From Lunularia cruciata (Eukaryota > Streptophyta > Marchantiopsida > Lunulariales > Lunulariaceae), in contig OX419757.1 of NCBI GenBank assembly GCA_948567375.1, positions 18,476,001 through 18,540,000 of the forward strand: DNA of 64,000 nt. Direction: 5' to 3'. The translations under genes and the position numbers were made by a program. Positions 10,330-21,012 of this stretch are shown here, piece by piece. Below the pieces are notes generated by a model. That model was not told where the DNA came from. It searched no databases and worked only from the letters and a program-made list of their open reading frames with translations. Position 1 is the first letter of the stretch. Every line of letters starts with the position of its first letter.

Positions 10330-11048
10330 TTGGATTTTGGTTGTCTTGTAGGCATTATGTGGTATACTAGTCCTCTTTACACCCAATGGAGAGCTTTTGT
10401 GGAAAGACTAGGGTGGTCATCTTTTCCAAGCAAGAGTACATTTGCATATGTAGCATGGCTTGGAGTTAGAGAGTTTGTGGAACATTTTTGTACATGGTTT
10501 GAGATTATCATTTGGATCTATAGCGCATGGGTAGAGAATGAGCACCTCCTTTGGTGCATGTGGGATGAGGGGTTTCCACCTTCAAAATTCCACACAAGGG
10601 AGCGCCTTATTGCCTTGCTTGATGGAGAAGATGGTTACTTGGACACCAGGAGAGGTTTCATTCATAGGCCATATAGTGCATTTACCACCCTAAGTTTATC
10701 ACTACTTGACACTTTGATAGTTGATATTGAATCCCTTCCTTATTGCAAGAACTATCCCCATGGTATGATCCATCTATCTCCATTTACTCCTTGATAGGTA
10801 GAGAACACTCCCCTACTAAAGTAGAAGACCTCTTAGGAGCTCCATTAGGTAAATTTAGAGTATACATATGCTCAGCTATTGATTTCATGACAGAGGATGG
10901 ACTTCAAGTCGTCTTAAAGAGTATAGTGCAAATCCATATGATAATCTTACAATGTCCTTTATGGACCCTTGTATGCAAAAATCTAAGTGGGATTGGATGT
11001 GGACATATAGTCCGGTATTTTGCTATTCCCTCCTCTATAGGTGACTAG
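10330..11048 (+). pseudogene. Unidentified Trp-rich conserved-looking domain, frameshifted
   Basis: A 154-codon frame (10330-10794) has a globular-domain composition: YTQWRAFVERLGW, FAYVAWLGVREFVEHF, ENEHLLWCMWDEGF and HRPYSAFTTLSLS. The reading continues in another frame to 11048 (REHSPTKVEDLLGAPLG). The stretch ttttggttgtcttgtag just before 10351 again resembles a 3' splice site. Length and composition suggest a real but decayed protein, perhaps a repeat-associated gene, since no host gene is seen nearby. I cannot assign a family. Confidence 0.35.
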
Positions 11049-11440
11049 ATGAAGCACTAGCACATAGTGGACACAGCCATGCTAGGAGACATGATACCTT
11101 ATGATTGTATCACATTTAATGTGGGTCACTTCTACATATTTACATCCTCTTACATTTCTCATTATTTTTGCACATTTTATATTTATGTACTATACATTTA
11201 TATCTTTTTTCATTTCTCATTAGTTTTGTAAATTTATATATATTTATTATAAATCATATATATTATTTATAATTGTATAATATATTTTTTTTATAATGGA
11301 AATTTAGGATAATACTAAGATAGATTACGTATCATATATAAGGCCACACTCTCATATCTTGAATTTGTAATTAAACATTGCTTATCTCAATGAATTTATA
11401 CACTATACATTGTATATCTAAGTTACCGGATAGTGTACTG

Positions 11441-12095
11441 TATATATAATGAAGATCCTAAACAACCATCCTTGAACTTTCATTTTACTCTCACATCTAT
11501 ATTCAGCTTAAAAGACGTCTTTGAAATTTGCTAATAGAATTAGTGTTTATAACATATTATATAAAACATAATTCAACATCTTACCTGGTGGTAGAGCATG
11601 GTGGAATGCCAATATATAATAGAGATCCTAAAAAACTATCCTTGAACTCATATTTATACCCATCTTGAATGACATCTTTGAAATTTTCTATCATAATTAG
11701 TGTATATAACAGATAATGTAATATATAACTCACATGGTGGTGGTGGAATGTATATATTATGGAGATCTTAAACAACCATCCTTGAACTTTTATTTTACTC
11801 TCACTTTTATACACACCTTGAAATACCTCTATGAAATTTTTTAATATAATTATTAGTGTATATAACATATAGTATAAAACATAACTCATCATCTCACCTA
11901 ATGGTGAAATGTATATGTGTTTGTGGTGGAATGTGGAATGTACATGTTGTGGAATGCCCAAGATATAATGGAGATCCAAAATAACCATTTTTGAACTTCC
12001 ACTTTACTCCCATATTTATATACACCTTTAAAGACCTCTTTGATATTTGCTAATGTATAAATTATAATATAAAACATAACTCAACATTACATTAT
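11441..12095. repeat. Four-copy degenerate tandem repeat, units 140-210 bp
   Basis: The anchor ga(g/a)atcc...accatccttgaact recurs at 11451, 11621, 11761 and 11971. Each anchor is followed by attttactctcac, then a ctttgaaat-ttgctaat block, then a ataaaacataactcaacat block. Unit lengths differ (170, 140 and 210) through internal gaps. The region is AT-rich and non-coding. Confidence 0.8.
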
Positions 12096-12199
12096 TACAT
12101 TTTATATTTTACATATATTATGTTCTACATGTGAATAAAAAAATTTAGAATTTTATATCTCAAATCATTTTTATTTATCACTTGACCCTCCTCAGATTC

Positions 12200-12540
12200 A
12201 TGGCATCCCAAACAAACCCCTTGACTTTGGGTGAACCCTTTTTGGAATCCTATGCCTCCAAACAAACCCCTATTGGAATCCTATGCTTTTGAAAAAACCC
12301 CCAAGCTCCCAAAAAAACCCCATTGGAATCCTATGCTTTTGAACAAACCCCCACAAGCCCCCCAAACAAACCCCTCTTGGAATCCTATGCTTTGAAACAA
12401 GCCCTTAAACCCCTATTCTCCTGAACAAACCCCTAGTGGAATGCACTTTAACTCAAACAAACCTTCACAACATAGCACCCTGACCCGAATGAACCCCAAC
12501 CACTTTGCATCCCCACCCTAACACAAACAAATCCCACCCA
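12200..12540. repeat. Degenerate C-rich tandem repeat based on caaacaaacccc
   Basis: At least five copies of caaacaaacccc-like units alternate with ttggaatcctatgctttt, giving a higher-order period of roughly 50-60 bases in 12230-12400. The copies then decay into simpler acaaaccc runs. The strand asymmetry (almost no G on the plus strand) is striking. It is not a telomere repeat, as the unit is not CCCTAAA. Confidence 0.75.
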
Positions 12541-12983
12541 AATGACCTTGACCAAAATGCAACCCAACTTGAACAAACCTGCAACAAAACCAACTGAACG
12601 TGGCAAGAAACCCTTATTCAAACCTTTTTCTCAATTGGTGTATCTCAAAGAAGCCCAAGGCATTGTATTTTGTTCCATATTCCACATAAGATGATCTATA
12701 ATATCTGTAGAGTTTATAATATCTCACTAGTTGTACATAACATATAAAAAGTATCAATAGTTGTAAACAACATGATGAGGACAATGGTGTAAACACAATT
12801 TAATAGATGTAAATAGTGAGATCTTTTGTGTAAGCATTGAGCTGAAACATCCACATATGTCTTAATCAAACCATCAAAAGAAACATATTCAGACCATCAC
12901 AAGAGTGACTTGCAAAATTTTTTCCTCTTGAAACTTGGTGCAACTAAGCATTCCTGCTGACTTGAATCTTGGGTGACGCAACA

Positions 12984-13505
12984 CTAAAAAATCAGGTCAT
13001 AAAAACACTTGTAAAATTGTCTAAAATTTGGATTCAAAAACCAAAAAGGGCAGTAAGTATTACTTGAATCCAGTGAGGTGGAAGAGTCATCTAGAATTGG
13101 AGATTTGGAATCTGATAGAAAGGAGTAATCTGGCATTGGAACTTTTGGGTTATGCATAGAGCTTCCATATGTCCCATTAGGAATGCCATCTAATACCCCT
13201 AGCATATTCAAAATGTTCTTGATTTCATTAGCCAATTTTCTTGCTCAAGCAGATTCCATTGTCATCAAATGCTCACCTTGATTGGTACTCTTCTTACTTC
13301 TTAACCTTTCAACTTTTGATCTCATCTTCTCCAAAAATCATTTCTTCTCAAGCTCTATCTTCCCTCAAAGCTTCTCCATCTTCCATGCTTGCCTAGCCTC
13401 TATTTTATTTGCTTTCACTTGCATCTTCTCCATCTTCCATACTTGCTTTACCTCTATTTCAGCCAACCTACATCTCTTTCTAGCTTCAAGTGACTCACTC
13501 CAAAG
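12984..13505 (-). pseudogene. Unidentified coiled-coil reading frame
   Basis: On the minus strand, the sequence 13505-13250 encodes a Lys/Glu/Ala/Arg-rich helix containing EARKRCRLAEIEVKQVWKME and WKMEKLRGKIELEKKW, with an internal near-duplicate (VWKMEKMQ / AWKMEKLR). After a stop, the frame continues as an 83-codon Ser/Pro-rich tail (12984-13235). Such helices end many plant trihelix-like and transposon-associated proteins, but no DNA-binding domain is visible here. Between 13510 and 13837 I see no further feature. Confidence 0.3.
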
Positions 13506-13837
13506 TTTTGACTGATTTGATATACCTTGGGAAAAAGTTGAGAGTATGGGGTTTGATTTCCATGTACAAACTCTTTTTCTCTTCCTTGATTCTCCTTTTT
13601 GCTCTTTCTCACCCGCCTCCTCTACATCTCTGCACCCAAGTCCTCGTCTTGCATAGCCTTCTCATTTGGAGTAGTAGTATGTACATGCGCATTCTCCTCA
13701 TTCAAAATTGATTCATTTTCAGTGCCTCACTTTAAAAGAGAAAAGGGAGACTGCATAGAAACCATGAAGGATGAGAAGACCCCATTATGTACAAGGGTGA
13801 GACAAAATAGGTAAAATAGAGCTAAGCCCTGATAAAG

Positions 13838-14720
13838 TCAATATGAGAAATCTACCCTATATACCCTATCTACCCTACTTAAGAAATCCAAGCTATGCAA
13901 GTTGTAATGTCTACAAAAGATTGGAGCATCCAAAGAAGCATCACCTAGTGTGATTGCTCTCATATGGATTGCACCAACCACTGCCCTTTGTAGAGCAATA
14001 GACACACATTGTCTAAAATATGCTACACAATATGAGAGTGAGAGTGGTACCCCCTGGTGCCTAGCATGATAAGCTCTCATGCACTACTCAACAAATTTGT
14101 CAAATGCCATGTCCATTGCTCCATATAGCTCCAAGGCTAGAGGAACAAAGAGGTGACCCCGCTACATACCTTATACATGAAGATCTTGCAAGCTGCTATT
14201 GCACTCACCGCCCATCCAAGAGGATGGGTAATCACTCCTTCCAAAATTGTATCACGCATAGGGTCCATAACTACAACATTTGCTACTATCACCTGATAAC
14301 CCCCGACCAAATATAAGTTTTCCCTAACACATGTCATTTGCAAAGCATATGAACACTCATTCCAAGCCAAGTATCCATTCTCTCATGCCATAGCAAACAC
14401 TATATCCCTTATTACATCATGGGTAGCTATCCCTTGTCCTTCAAGAGGACATTGTGTCATATGGACCGTTGTTGTATCTAGTGTAGAACTACATCCACAA
14501 GTGAGTAATGAAGATGCAGATGGACCAAACCTAGGCAAAACCTCATCACTATTGAGAAAGTAGCTGGTGCAAGTGGAATGCCCTATTGCACGATCAAGTT
14601 TGCATCCTTGCTAGAGCAAGAGCAAAGATGTGCTCTAGTAGCATGAGGAATGGACGAGTCAACTAAGAGAGAATGTATTGCATGCTGACACTATCACTCC
14701 ATCAAGGAAGACAGTAAACT
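13838..14720 (-). pseudogene. Retroelement remnant: zinc knuckle plus nuclease-like C-terminal domain
   Basis: Read on the minus strand from 14720, the segment first matches the remnant at 4312-4440. It then reaches an RFCLGL stretch, a Cys-Cys-His-Cys pattern CGCSSTLDTTTVHMTQC around 14420-14500, and directly after it THDVIRDIVFAMA and VANVVVMDPM. The order knuckle, H-D, amphipathic helix, then an acidic beta-strand pattern resembles the C-terminal restriction-like endonuclease region of R2-type non-LTR retroelements and relatives. Several frame changes and stops are present. The upstream end is cut by the solo LTR at 14721. Domain identity is by recalled pattern only. Confidence 0.45.
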
Positions 14721-15305
14721 TGTAAGATTCCGAGGATAGTAGAACCAACAAGAGAAAATCAAGAAGAAGAAACACAACATTTCACACTCAAAACTCCGAT
14801 GCCTCAGAGGAGCACCTTGCTTTATTATATAGCAAAGAGGATTCCCTCAAAGGAAGCTCCACCCTTAATCAAATACATGATTTGGTGACATGTTAGTGAA
14901 CTCTACACTTAGATTAGTTGCATGCATGGGTGACATTTTGGTTTTAGTCCTATCTAGTTGGTCAAACAAGTTTTGACTTTAGAGAATCTTGTTATAAGAA
15001 TCTCAAAATCACATAGGTATAGTGCCATTGGAAAGCTCTTGATAAGACAAACAGAGGGGAAGGAAGGCCAACCTTTCTTTCTCCTAAGGAAGAATCTATG
15101 CATTTTGTAGGCCTAATTTATCTGTTCAAGCTTCAAAATTTGCTATGAAGTTCTGAGACTATTTTTGGCTCTTGCTCTATTAATAGAAGTAATCTTTTGG
15201 TGATACTTTCATTTGATCTACTTATTCTATCATATATAACAGCTTTCTAGATGTTACCAAGCTAATTTCCACCTCTAGATAATATGTCTAGCTATTGATA
15301 TTACA
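14721..15305 (-). repeat. Solo LTR of chromovirus family B, reverse orientation, worn
   Basis: It starts tgtaagattccgagg and ends gatattaca. Its reverse complement follows the family-B LTR (19657-20411), including the catttcacactca, gcaccttgctttatta, cctatctagttggtcaaaca and ctcaaaatcacat blocks. It is flanked by aaact (14716-14720) and aaacc (15306-15310), a near-matching 5-bp target duplication. It interrupts the retroelement remnant at 13838-14720. Confidence 0.82.
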
Positions 15306-17960
15306 AAACCTCAAGAGAAACATTAATATACATTAGATATGTAAAGATATCTACTTTACAATGAAATTTAAACATATTTGTTATCTTTTCTTGGTTTTTT
15401 TAGTAGTCTTTTTCCTATCCTTTTACTCTCCTCTTGCAATCTTCCATTGGATAATTTATTTCTTCTTTGATATATTTTCATTTGTTTTATAAAGATACAT
15501 AATTATTATGTTGTAAAGTACCTTGAAATCTTTTGTATAATATAATATTTACACATGGTTATATAACCTTAATCTTCAAATTTTTATTTTTTTTTACATA
15601 TAATTTGTAAGATTATTTAACCTTTAGAGGTGATTTGGAGAATTTCTTGTGAATATTTAGATTTTAAAGTAGATTTAGATTTCTGAGATATTTTTGAGAT
15701 ATTTCTACAAGTAAATGTAGATTATTTGCCAAACCCATGATTATTCATTTACAATAGATTAATTATTTTTTTATATTTACATCAAGTATGTTTATAGTTA
15801 CTAAAAATGGGTATATTAGATATTTATGTAAAATCATGAATATAGTGTTGACATTATTGCATTTTGCATAAGAGTTCTTCTAATTTAGAAATGATATGAA
15901 AAATTAATGGTAAGTAATAAACAAGATTTACCATGTTAATGTTGGTAGAATTTAGCTAGAAAATTAGAATTACAGCTTTAGCGAAGCTACTGCAAGGCTA
16001 AATGGACCAAAGTAGAAATAGTCAACTTTGTTGAAGCCTTCATATCTTTAATTATATCATATGTAAAACATTTTTTGAGTTGGAGTTATATTAAGATATG
16101 AGAAAAAGGTGACCACATCAAACATATGAAAGATGTGGTTATATTTAAATTAGCTATATTAATTAGAATGGGATGATATTTAAATTATCTATATTACTTA
16201 TAAGGAGGAAAATAAAAAAATGTATCCTTTGTATAATTTTTACAAAAATATTAATGAATTAAGATTTTTTGTAAATCAAACATAAAAACATCTTCAATGT
16301 TTAATGGTTTACTGCAAAAATTTTAATTTATTCAGATATGAAATTTAAAAAAATTTGCAATTTTCTTCTTTAGGTCAATATGAAGTTTAAATTTATGGAT
16401 TCGATTCACTTTCATAAATTTTTCTTGCACTTTGATGTTAGTTTGATAAAAGAGCACATAAAATGTTTATTTCATAAATCCTATTATAATTTTTTTTGAA
16501 AATTTATCACCTACATTTTGACTTATAGATCAATAGGTATTTACTTAGAGTCCATCACTCCATAAGTAGATTTTATGAAAGCTTTCCTCCTTACACAAAT
16601 TTGTTTATTAGCACTCTTCATTAAAGTCAAGAAAAATAGCTCTAAATCACACACGGATAATATGAGAAATTTATCACATGGAAGATGTTATCCTCATAAG
16701 AAACACCAAGAACACATGAGCAAGAAAATCATGAGCCAATACCATTGAATGTGATGTTGGAGCAGCTCATGATAAGATACCATGAACTGATGTTGCATCA
16801 ACCACATTTATGGCAGGAGCAAATTGGACAAAATTCTCAATAGCAACTACTAAACCCTAAACCCAAATAGTTTCAAATATTTTTATAATGCATTATATTA
16901 TGTTTCAGTCCTAAGAAAATTAAATTTAATAAACAAAACAAAAGATTAATCACACCAAGTTTATTCCACCTTGATGTAAGTCACAAGAGGTCATAGTAAA
17001 ATTCCAATGAGAAACTTGATGAAATTTTACAAATATATCCCTAGTAATACTACTATTAAATTAGTGCTTCTATCTTCATCTTATATTTCTAATAGGATCC
17101 CATTGTATCTTTTTTTAAATTTCATTATTTGCATATATCTTTTTATTTGCATTTTTTTATTTGCATATTCTATTTACTAGTTATATAATCATTATTAGTT
17201 CTCTCATGGTAGTGATCTTGTTATATCCCTTTACAACTCCTATCCAATTAACGGTAAATGCAGAAAAATGCCTCCACTTGATTGCTCTTTACGTTCTTGC
17301 TTTCTTACTCCCAAGAAAATGATCCCACAGCAAGGATTTCTTAGCTAAATTTTAAGAGCCATGGAGATTAAAAATACTATTAAAATAATAATTGAGTAGG
17401 GATTAATACAAAAGATGGAGTGAAAAAAATGATGTACCATAGTTCAACATTGCATATGAACTAAGAAGAATGTTGCAACCTCATATCATACCTTGCAATT
17501 AATATAAAACCATCATAATGTAAAACAGAGTTTATTATTAAGACCTCAAAGCATTGAACTTGTGATAGAAAATTTCATCTTAAATTTGATTCTCTCCACC
17601 ACATACAATATCTATATGTAGATTACAAGTATGGATAACAAACCTTTCTTCAAGTTGAGTTAGATAACTTGGAGCACTTAGTTACTCAAATATAATATTT
17701 GCTACTTTAATATTGCTCTTATTGTAAGGTCTTTGAGTAGACATTTCCATCCAAACAACATATACTTCTATAACATACTCACCTATTAATGTCAAACGAA
17801 TTTTCATCTAATAAGTATAAAAAGGAAGTAAAAGTAAGATATGAGATAAAGTTAGGCATTGGTTCTAGAATCAAATTACTATTTATGTGAAAGTCTAGAA
17901 TCCAAGAGAGCAAGTAGGGAGGGATAGATAGAACAAGAATAGAATAGAATAGAATGAAGT
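15306..17960. other. AT-rich intergenic DNA, no recognisable gene
   Basis: About 2.6 kb of strongly AT-rich sequence without long frames, recognisable LTRs or repeats. A short gaatagaatagaatagaat run ends it at about 17937-17956. A double CCCTAAA-like motif near 16855 is too short to call telomeric. Confidence 0.6.
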
Positions 17961-17965
17961 CTTAT

Positions 17966-18661
17966 AAGATGGCATAACCCTCACTCAAGATGAACCTCTA
18001 AGGGCTATTAAGGTAGCTCACCATGGATTAAGAAAACAAAGAACCAAACTCCATCACACTCCTCCAAGGCTAAAATTTCAAGCCACCTCCAAGACTTAAG
18101 TTATTGTTCACTATAGAGCTCAATGAGGTAGAGATAGTTGTGAATAAAATGGTGATGAGTACCCCCTCATCCTCCATTTATACACTTGTGAAATATTTTC
18201 TTACAAGAGTTATTAATTACTAGAGTGAAACTCAGTTTACTAAGCAAAAAGTAAAAAATCAAAATTCTAGGGGAATTATTCAAATTCATGAGAATAATCC
18301 CATAAGCATGTAGTCTTATCTAGACCAAAAAAATAAGTCAATGATTCCTTCACATGGGTTATCACTTGGACTATAAAAGAAACCACACAAAAAAGTCTTG
18401 TGTGTCTAAGAGTTCTCAACTCTTTCCTCAAAGCCAAACACCTAAGAATAATACAAAGTCCATACACTAATCCAAAATAGTGATGCTCATTCTTTCAACT
18501 TCCTCTAAAGTAGGGTCACATCAATCTTAGCTATGACTAACCGTAACTAATCATGGCTAATGTAGAAGCTTGGGTTAAAATCCATGTAATAATATATTGC
18601 AACTACCTACAATACAAAAGTAAATATCCCAAAAAAGAATACATGCACTAATAGGTGTTAA
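17966..18661 (-). repeat. Diverged solo LTR related to family A, reverse orientation
   Basis: The reverse complement keeps the family-A order: tcactcaagatgaacct, tagctcaccatgga, ccaaactccatcacactcc, ctcaatgag, cacatgggttatc, agagttctcaactcttt and gccaaacacctaagaataat. The ends are approximate; the far end atgcactaataggtgtta corresponds to the TGTAACACC start. Divergence is much higher than in the other copies, so this is an old insertion or a sister subfamily. Confidence 0.75.
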
Positions 18662-19651
18662 AGCCCAAATGATTTAGATGAACCAAAGCAATTTGTTTTA
18701 ATACTTGATGTAAGCATAAGGTTACTTCCTAGCAAAATTAGTTATGAACTTTCTAGCCAAGTTACTTCTTGGTCAATCCACTCAATCCTTGAAAAGTTTT
18801 TGCACCACCTTACATCTTAGAGAGGTTTATATGTACATTCTGAATATTCTCTTGTGAAACTTCCTAAGCAGTTCTAGAGTTTCTTCAAAAAATAATTTGT
18901 TATTTATATATCAAATTTAACTAAATTAATATGGTAATATCCCACAATATTAATATTAATATATTTTTTATGAAATGCTTTTCATGGGCTTTTGTTCCAG
19001 TTAGTTGGATGACATCTTGACTTGTGAAGATGATGAAAAGGCTACTATGTAACATATTAAAGCAAATAACCTTTCTAGAGCACCTTATATTGGACATTTT
19101 AATGATAGCTATAATTTATTGAATGCTTTATTATAATTTGATCAAATTCAGGCTCCTCATGATCCAAAATGTTTATTGTAGGTAGGAGAAGTTCAACTAC
19201 ATCAAGAAAAGAAGTTTGGTTTGAAATGAAAGATCATTTTGGATATATTAAAGAGAAGATGAATATAAATGTGCTATGAAGATCAAGTTTGCAAGTAAAA
19301 TGAGAGATAATTCTGAAGATAGAGAAATGACCTATATAATTGTGAGTTATGTACTTTATTTTCAAGAGGTAAGGGAAGTTATAGCTAGAGTGTATAACAT
19401 TATCACCAATAACAAAAAATGATCATAATGGTAAGTATTAACATAATTTTTTGACAATTTTGGGTGACAAGTAAATAAGCCTTTGTTTTATTAAGGAGGA
19501 AGATTAGGTGGACAAGAAGGTAGAAGTATTAAGAACATTGGAAGATATGAGAATAAAAAACTATCAAGATTTAAGTAGTCTTGACTATAATTGAGAACAA
19601 AGGAATGGAATCTCTAATACTTGCTTGCTTTGAGTTGTAGGCAAACTCTAT
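18662..19651. other. Intergenic DNA between LTR elements, nothing identified
   Basis: About 1 kb of AT-rich sequence. Purine-rich stretches in 19150-19600 could be decayed coding sequence, but no frame or motif can be supported. Confidence 0.5.
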
Positions 19652-19656
19652 GGTTG

Positions 19657-20411
19657 TGTAATACCAAGAACTAGACATATGATCTAGATGTGAAATTTGG
19701 TTTGGTATCATCTAGAATGATGTTATACATGATGGTCAAAATAGATCAGATAGAAGTGTCACCAAAAGAGTACTTCTACCAATAGGGCAATAATCAAAGT
19801 AGACTTGAAAACCTTAGAACCAATAACTAGACATATGATCAAAAGGTGAGAATTGGTTTGGTAACATCTGGAAAGATGTTACACATGATGGAATAAACAG
19901 ATCAGAAAGAGGTATCACCAAAAGAGGACTTCTACTAATAGAGTAGGAACCAAAATATGCCTGAAATCTTTGAAGGCAATTTTGGAGGCCTAAACGGATG
20001 AATTAGGTCTTGAAAATGTGTAAATTCCCCCCACCCCCTCCCCCCCCAAAATAGAGAAAAGGTTGGCATTTCTCTCCTCCATGGTTTGTCCTGTCGAGAG
20101 CTTTCCAACAGTACCTTGCCCATGTGATTTTGAGATTCCTACAAGAAGATTCCCTAAAAGACTCCATCCGGTCAAAGCTTGTTTGACCAACCAGATAGGA
20201 CCTAGACCGACATGTCACCCATCCAAGTAAGTAATCCAAGGGTGGAGCTTGCTGGCATGTCACTTATCTATGTGCCTAATCCTATGGTGGAGCTTCCTTG
20301 GAAGAGATCCTCTTTGTCTATAGAATAAAGAGAAGGTGCTCCTTTGGGGCATCAAATGATTGAGTGTGAAATTTGTGTTTTCTCTCTTCTCTTGTCCTTG
20401 GAGTATTACAA
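19657..20411 (+). repeat. 5' LTR of B1 (755 bp)
   Basis: It begins TGTAATAC and ends GTATTACA, a perfect 8-bp terminal inverted repeat. It matches the 3' LTR at 26400-27144. A long C/T tract (20028-20048) distinguishes this copy. The sequence ctatagaataaagagaagg near 20318 contains an AATAAA-type signal that recurs in the other B LTRs. Confidence 0.93.
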
Positions 20412-20412
20412 T

Positions 20413-20424
20413 GGTATCAAAGCG
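20413..20424 (+). other. Primer-binding site, initiator tRNA-Met type (B1)
   Basis: tggtatcaaagc lies one base after the LTR. The consensus for plant elements primed by initiator tRNA-Met is TGGTATCAGAGC; this copy has one change. Confidence 0.85.
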
Positions 20425-20550
20425 AGTGTTTTAGTCCAAGAGAGTGGATCATCCCTCTTGGAAAAGCGCAAACTACTAAAACTGAGTAATTTGAGGTGGA
20501 GAACATAGAGTAATTGCTAGACTTAGGAAGGACTTTAGAGAGTAGATGGG

Positions 20551-20772
20551 ATGGATGCACCAAGAGGAAAATTTCTCCCACCTAGCTTTCCATACTCAAA
20601 TCCATTCCACATCAAGGTTATGTACATCCAACATGAGCAAATGAGGGTATTGCTAGTTTATCACTTTGGTGCAGAATTCATGGATAGGGTGATGAACTCA
20701 CCAAACTCGGGGATTCTACCTATGGTGATATATGACAGAGATTGGGATTTGACAATCTACATTCTATTATGA
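20551..20772 (+). CDS. Leader reading frame before gag of family B (73 codons)
   Basis: A short frame in the 600-bp leader between primer site and gag. It includes FHIKVMYIQHEQMRVLLVYHFGAEFMDRVMNSPN. The same frame is kept in copy B2 at 36879-37106, with only a few amino-acid differences and the same end (DLTIYILL). It may be an N-terminal gag piece out of frame with the rest, or merely conserved by common descent. No motif supports a function. Confidence 0.3.
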   Translation: MDAPRGKFLPPSFPYSNPFHIKVMYIQHEQMRVLLVYHFGAEFMDRVMNSPNSGILPMVIYDRDWDLTIYILL

Positions 20773-21012
20773 TAATATGGATGTGAATGTCCCAAATCCT
20801 CTCCCTTTCAACACTCAAGTAGAAATCTGTTATATAGTGAGACCAAAAGTAATGTTTAGAGATTTTGTGGTTAGGAATTTTGGTGAGGAGTATTATCAAA
20901 AAATGATAGCTTTTGAGGTCCCAATGGTAGTTCCAATAGTTTGTGCGCCTTCTTGAGTGATCATATTGACTTTGTATTGAATAGACATAATCAATTGAGT
21001 GTTGCAAGAACC

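Noticed and set aside
12200-12540. Telomere or CRISPR-like reading of the caaacaaacccc repeat
   Set aside because: The unit is not CCCTAAA, spacing is irregular, spacers are repeated rather than unique, and the context is a plant nuclear genome.
16850-16870. Two telomere-like ccctaaaccc words
   Set aside because: Only about two units, in AT-rich DNA; too short for an interstitial telomere.
20028-20048. Long C/T run in the B1 5' LTR as a polypurine tract
   Set aside because: It is inside the LTR, on the wrong strand, and the true tract lies before the 3' LTR.
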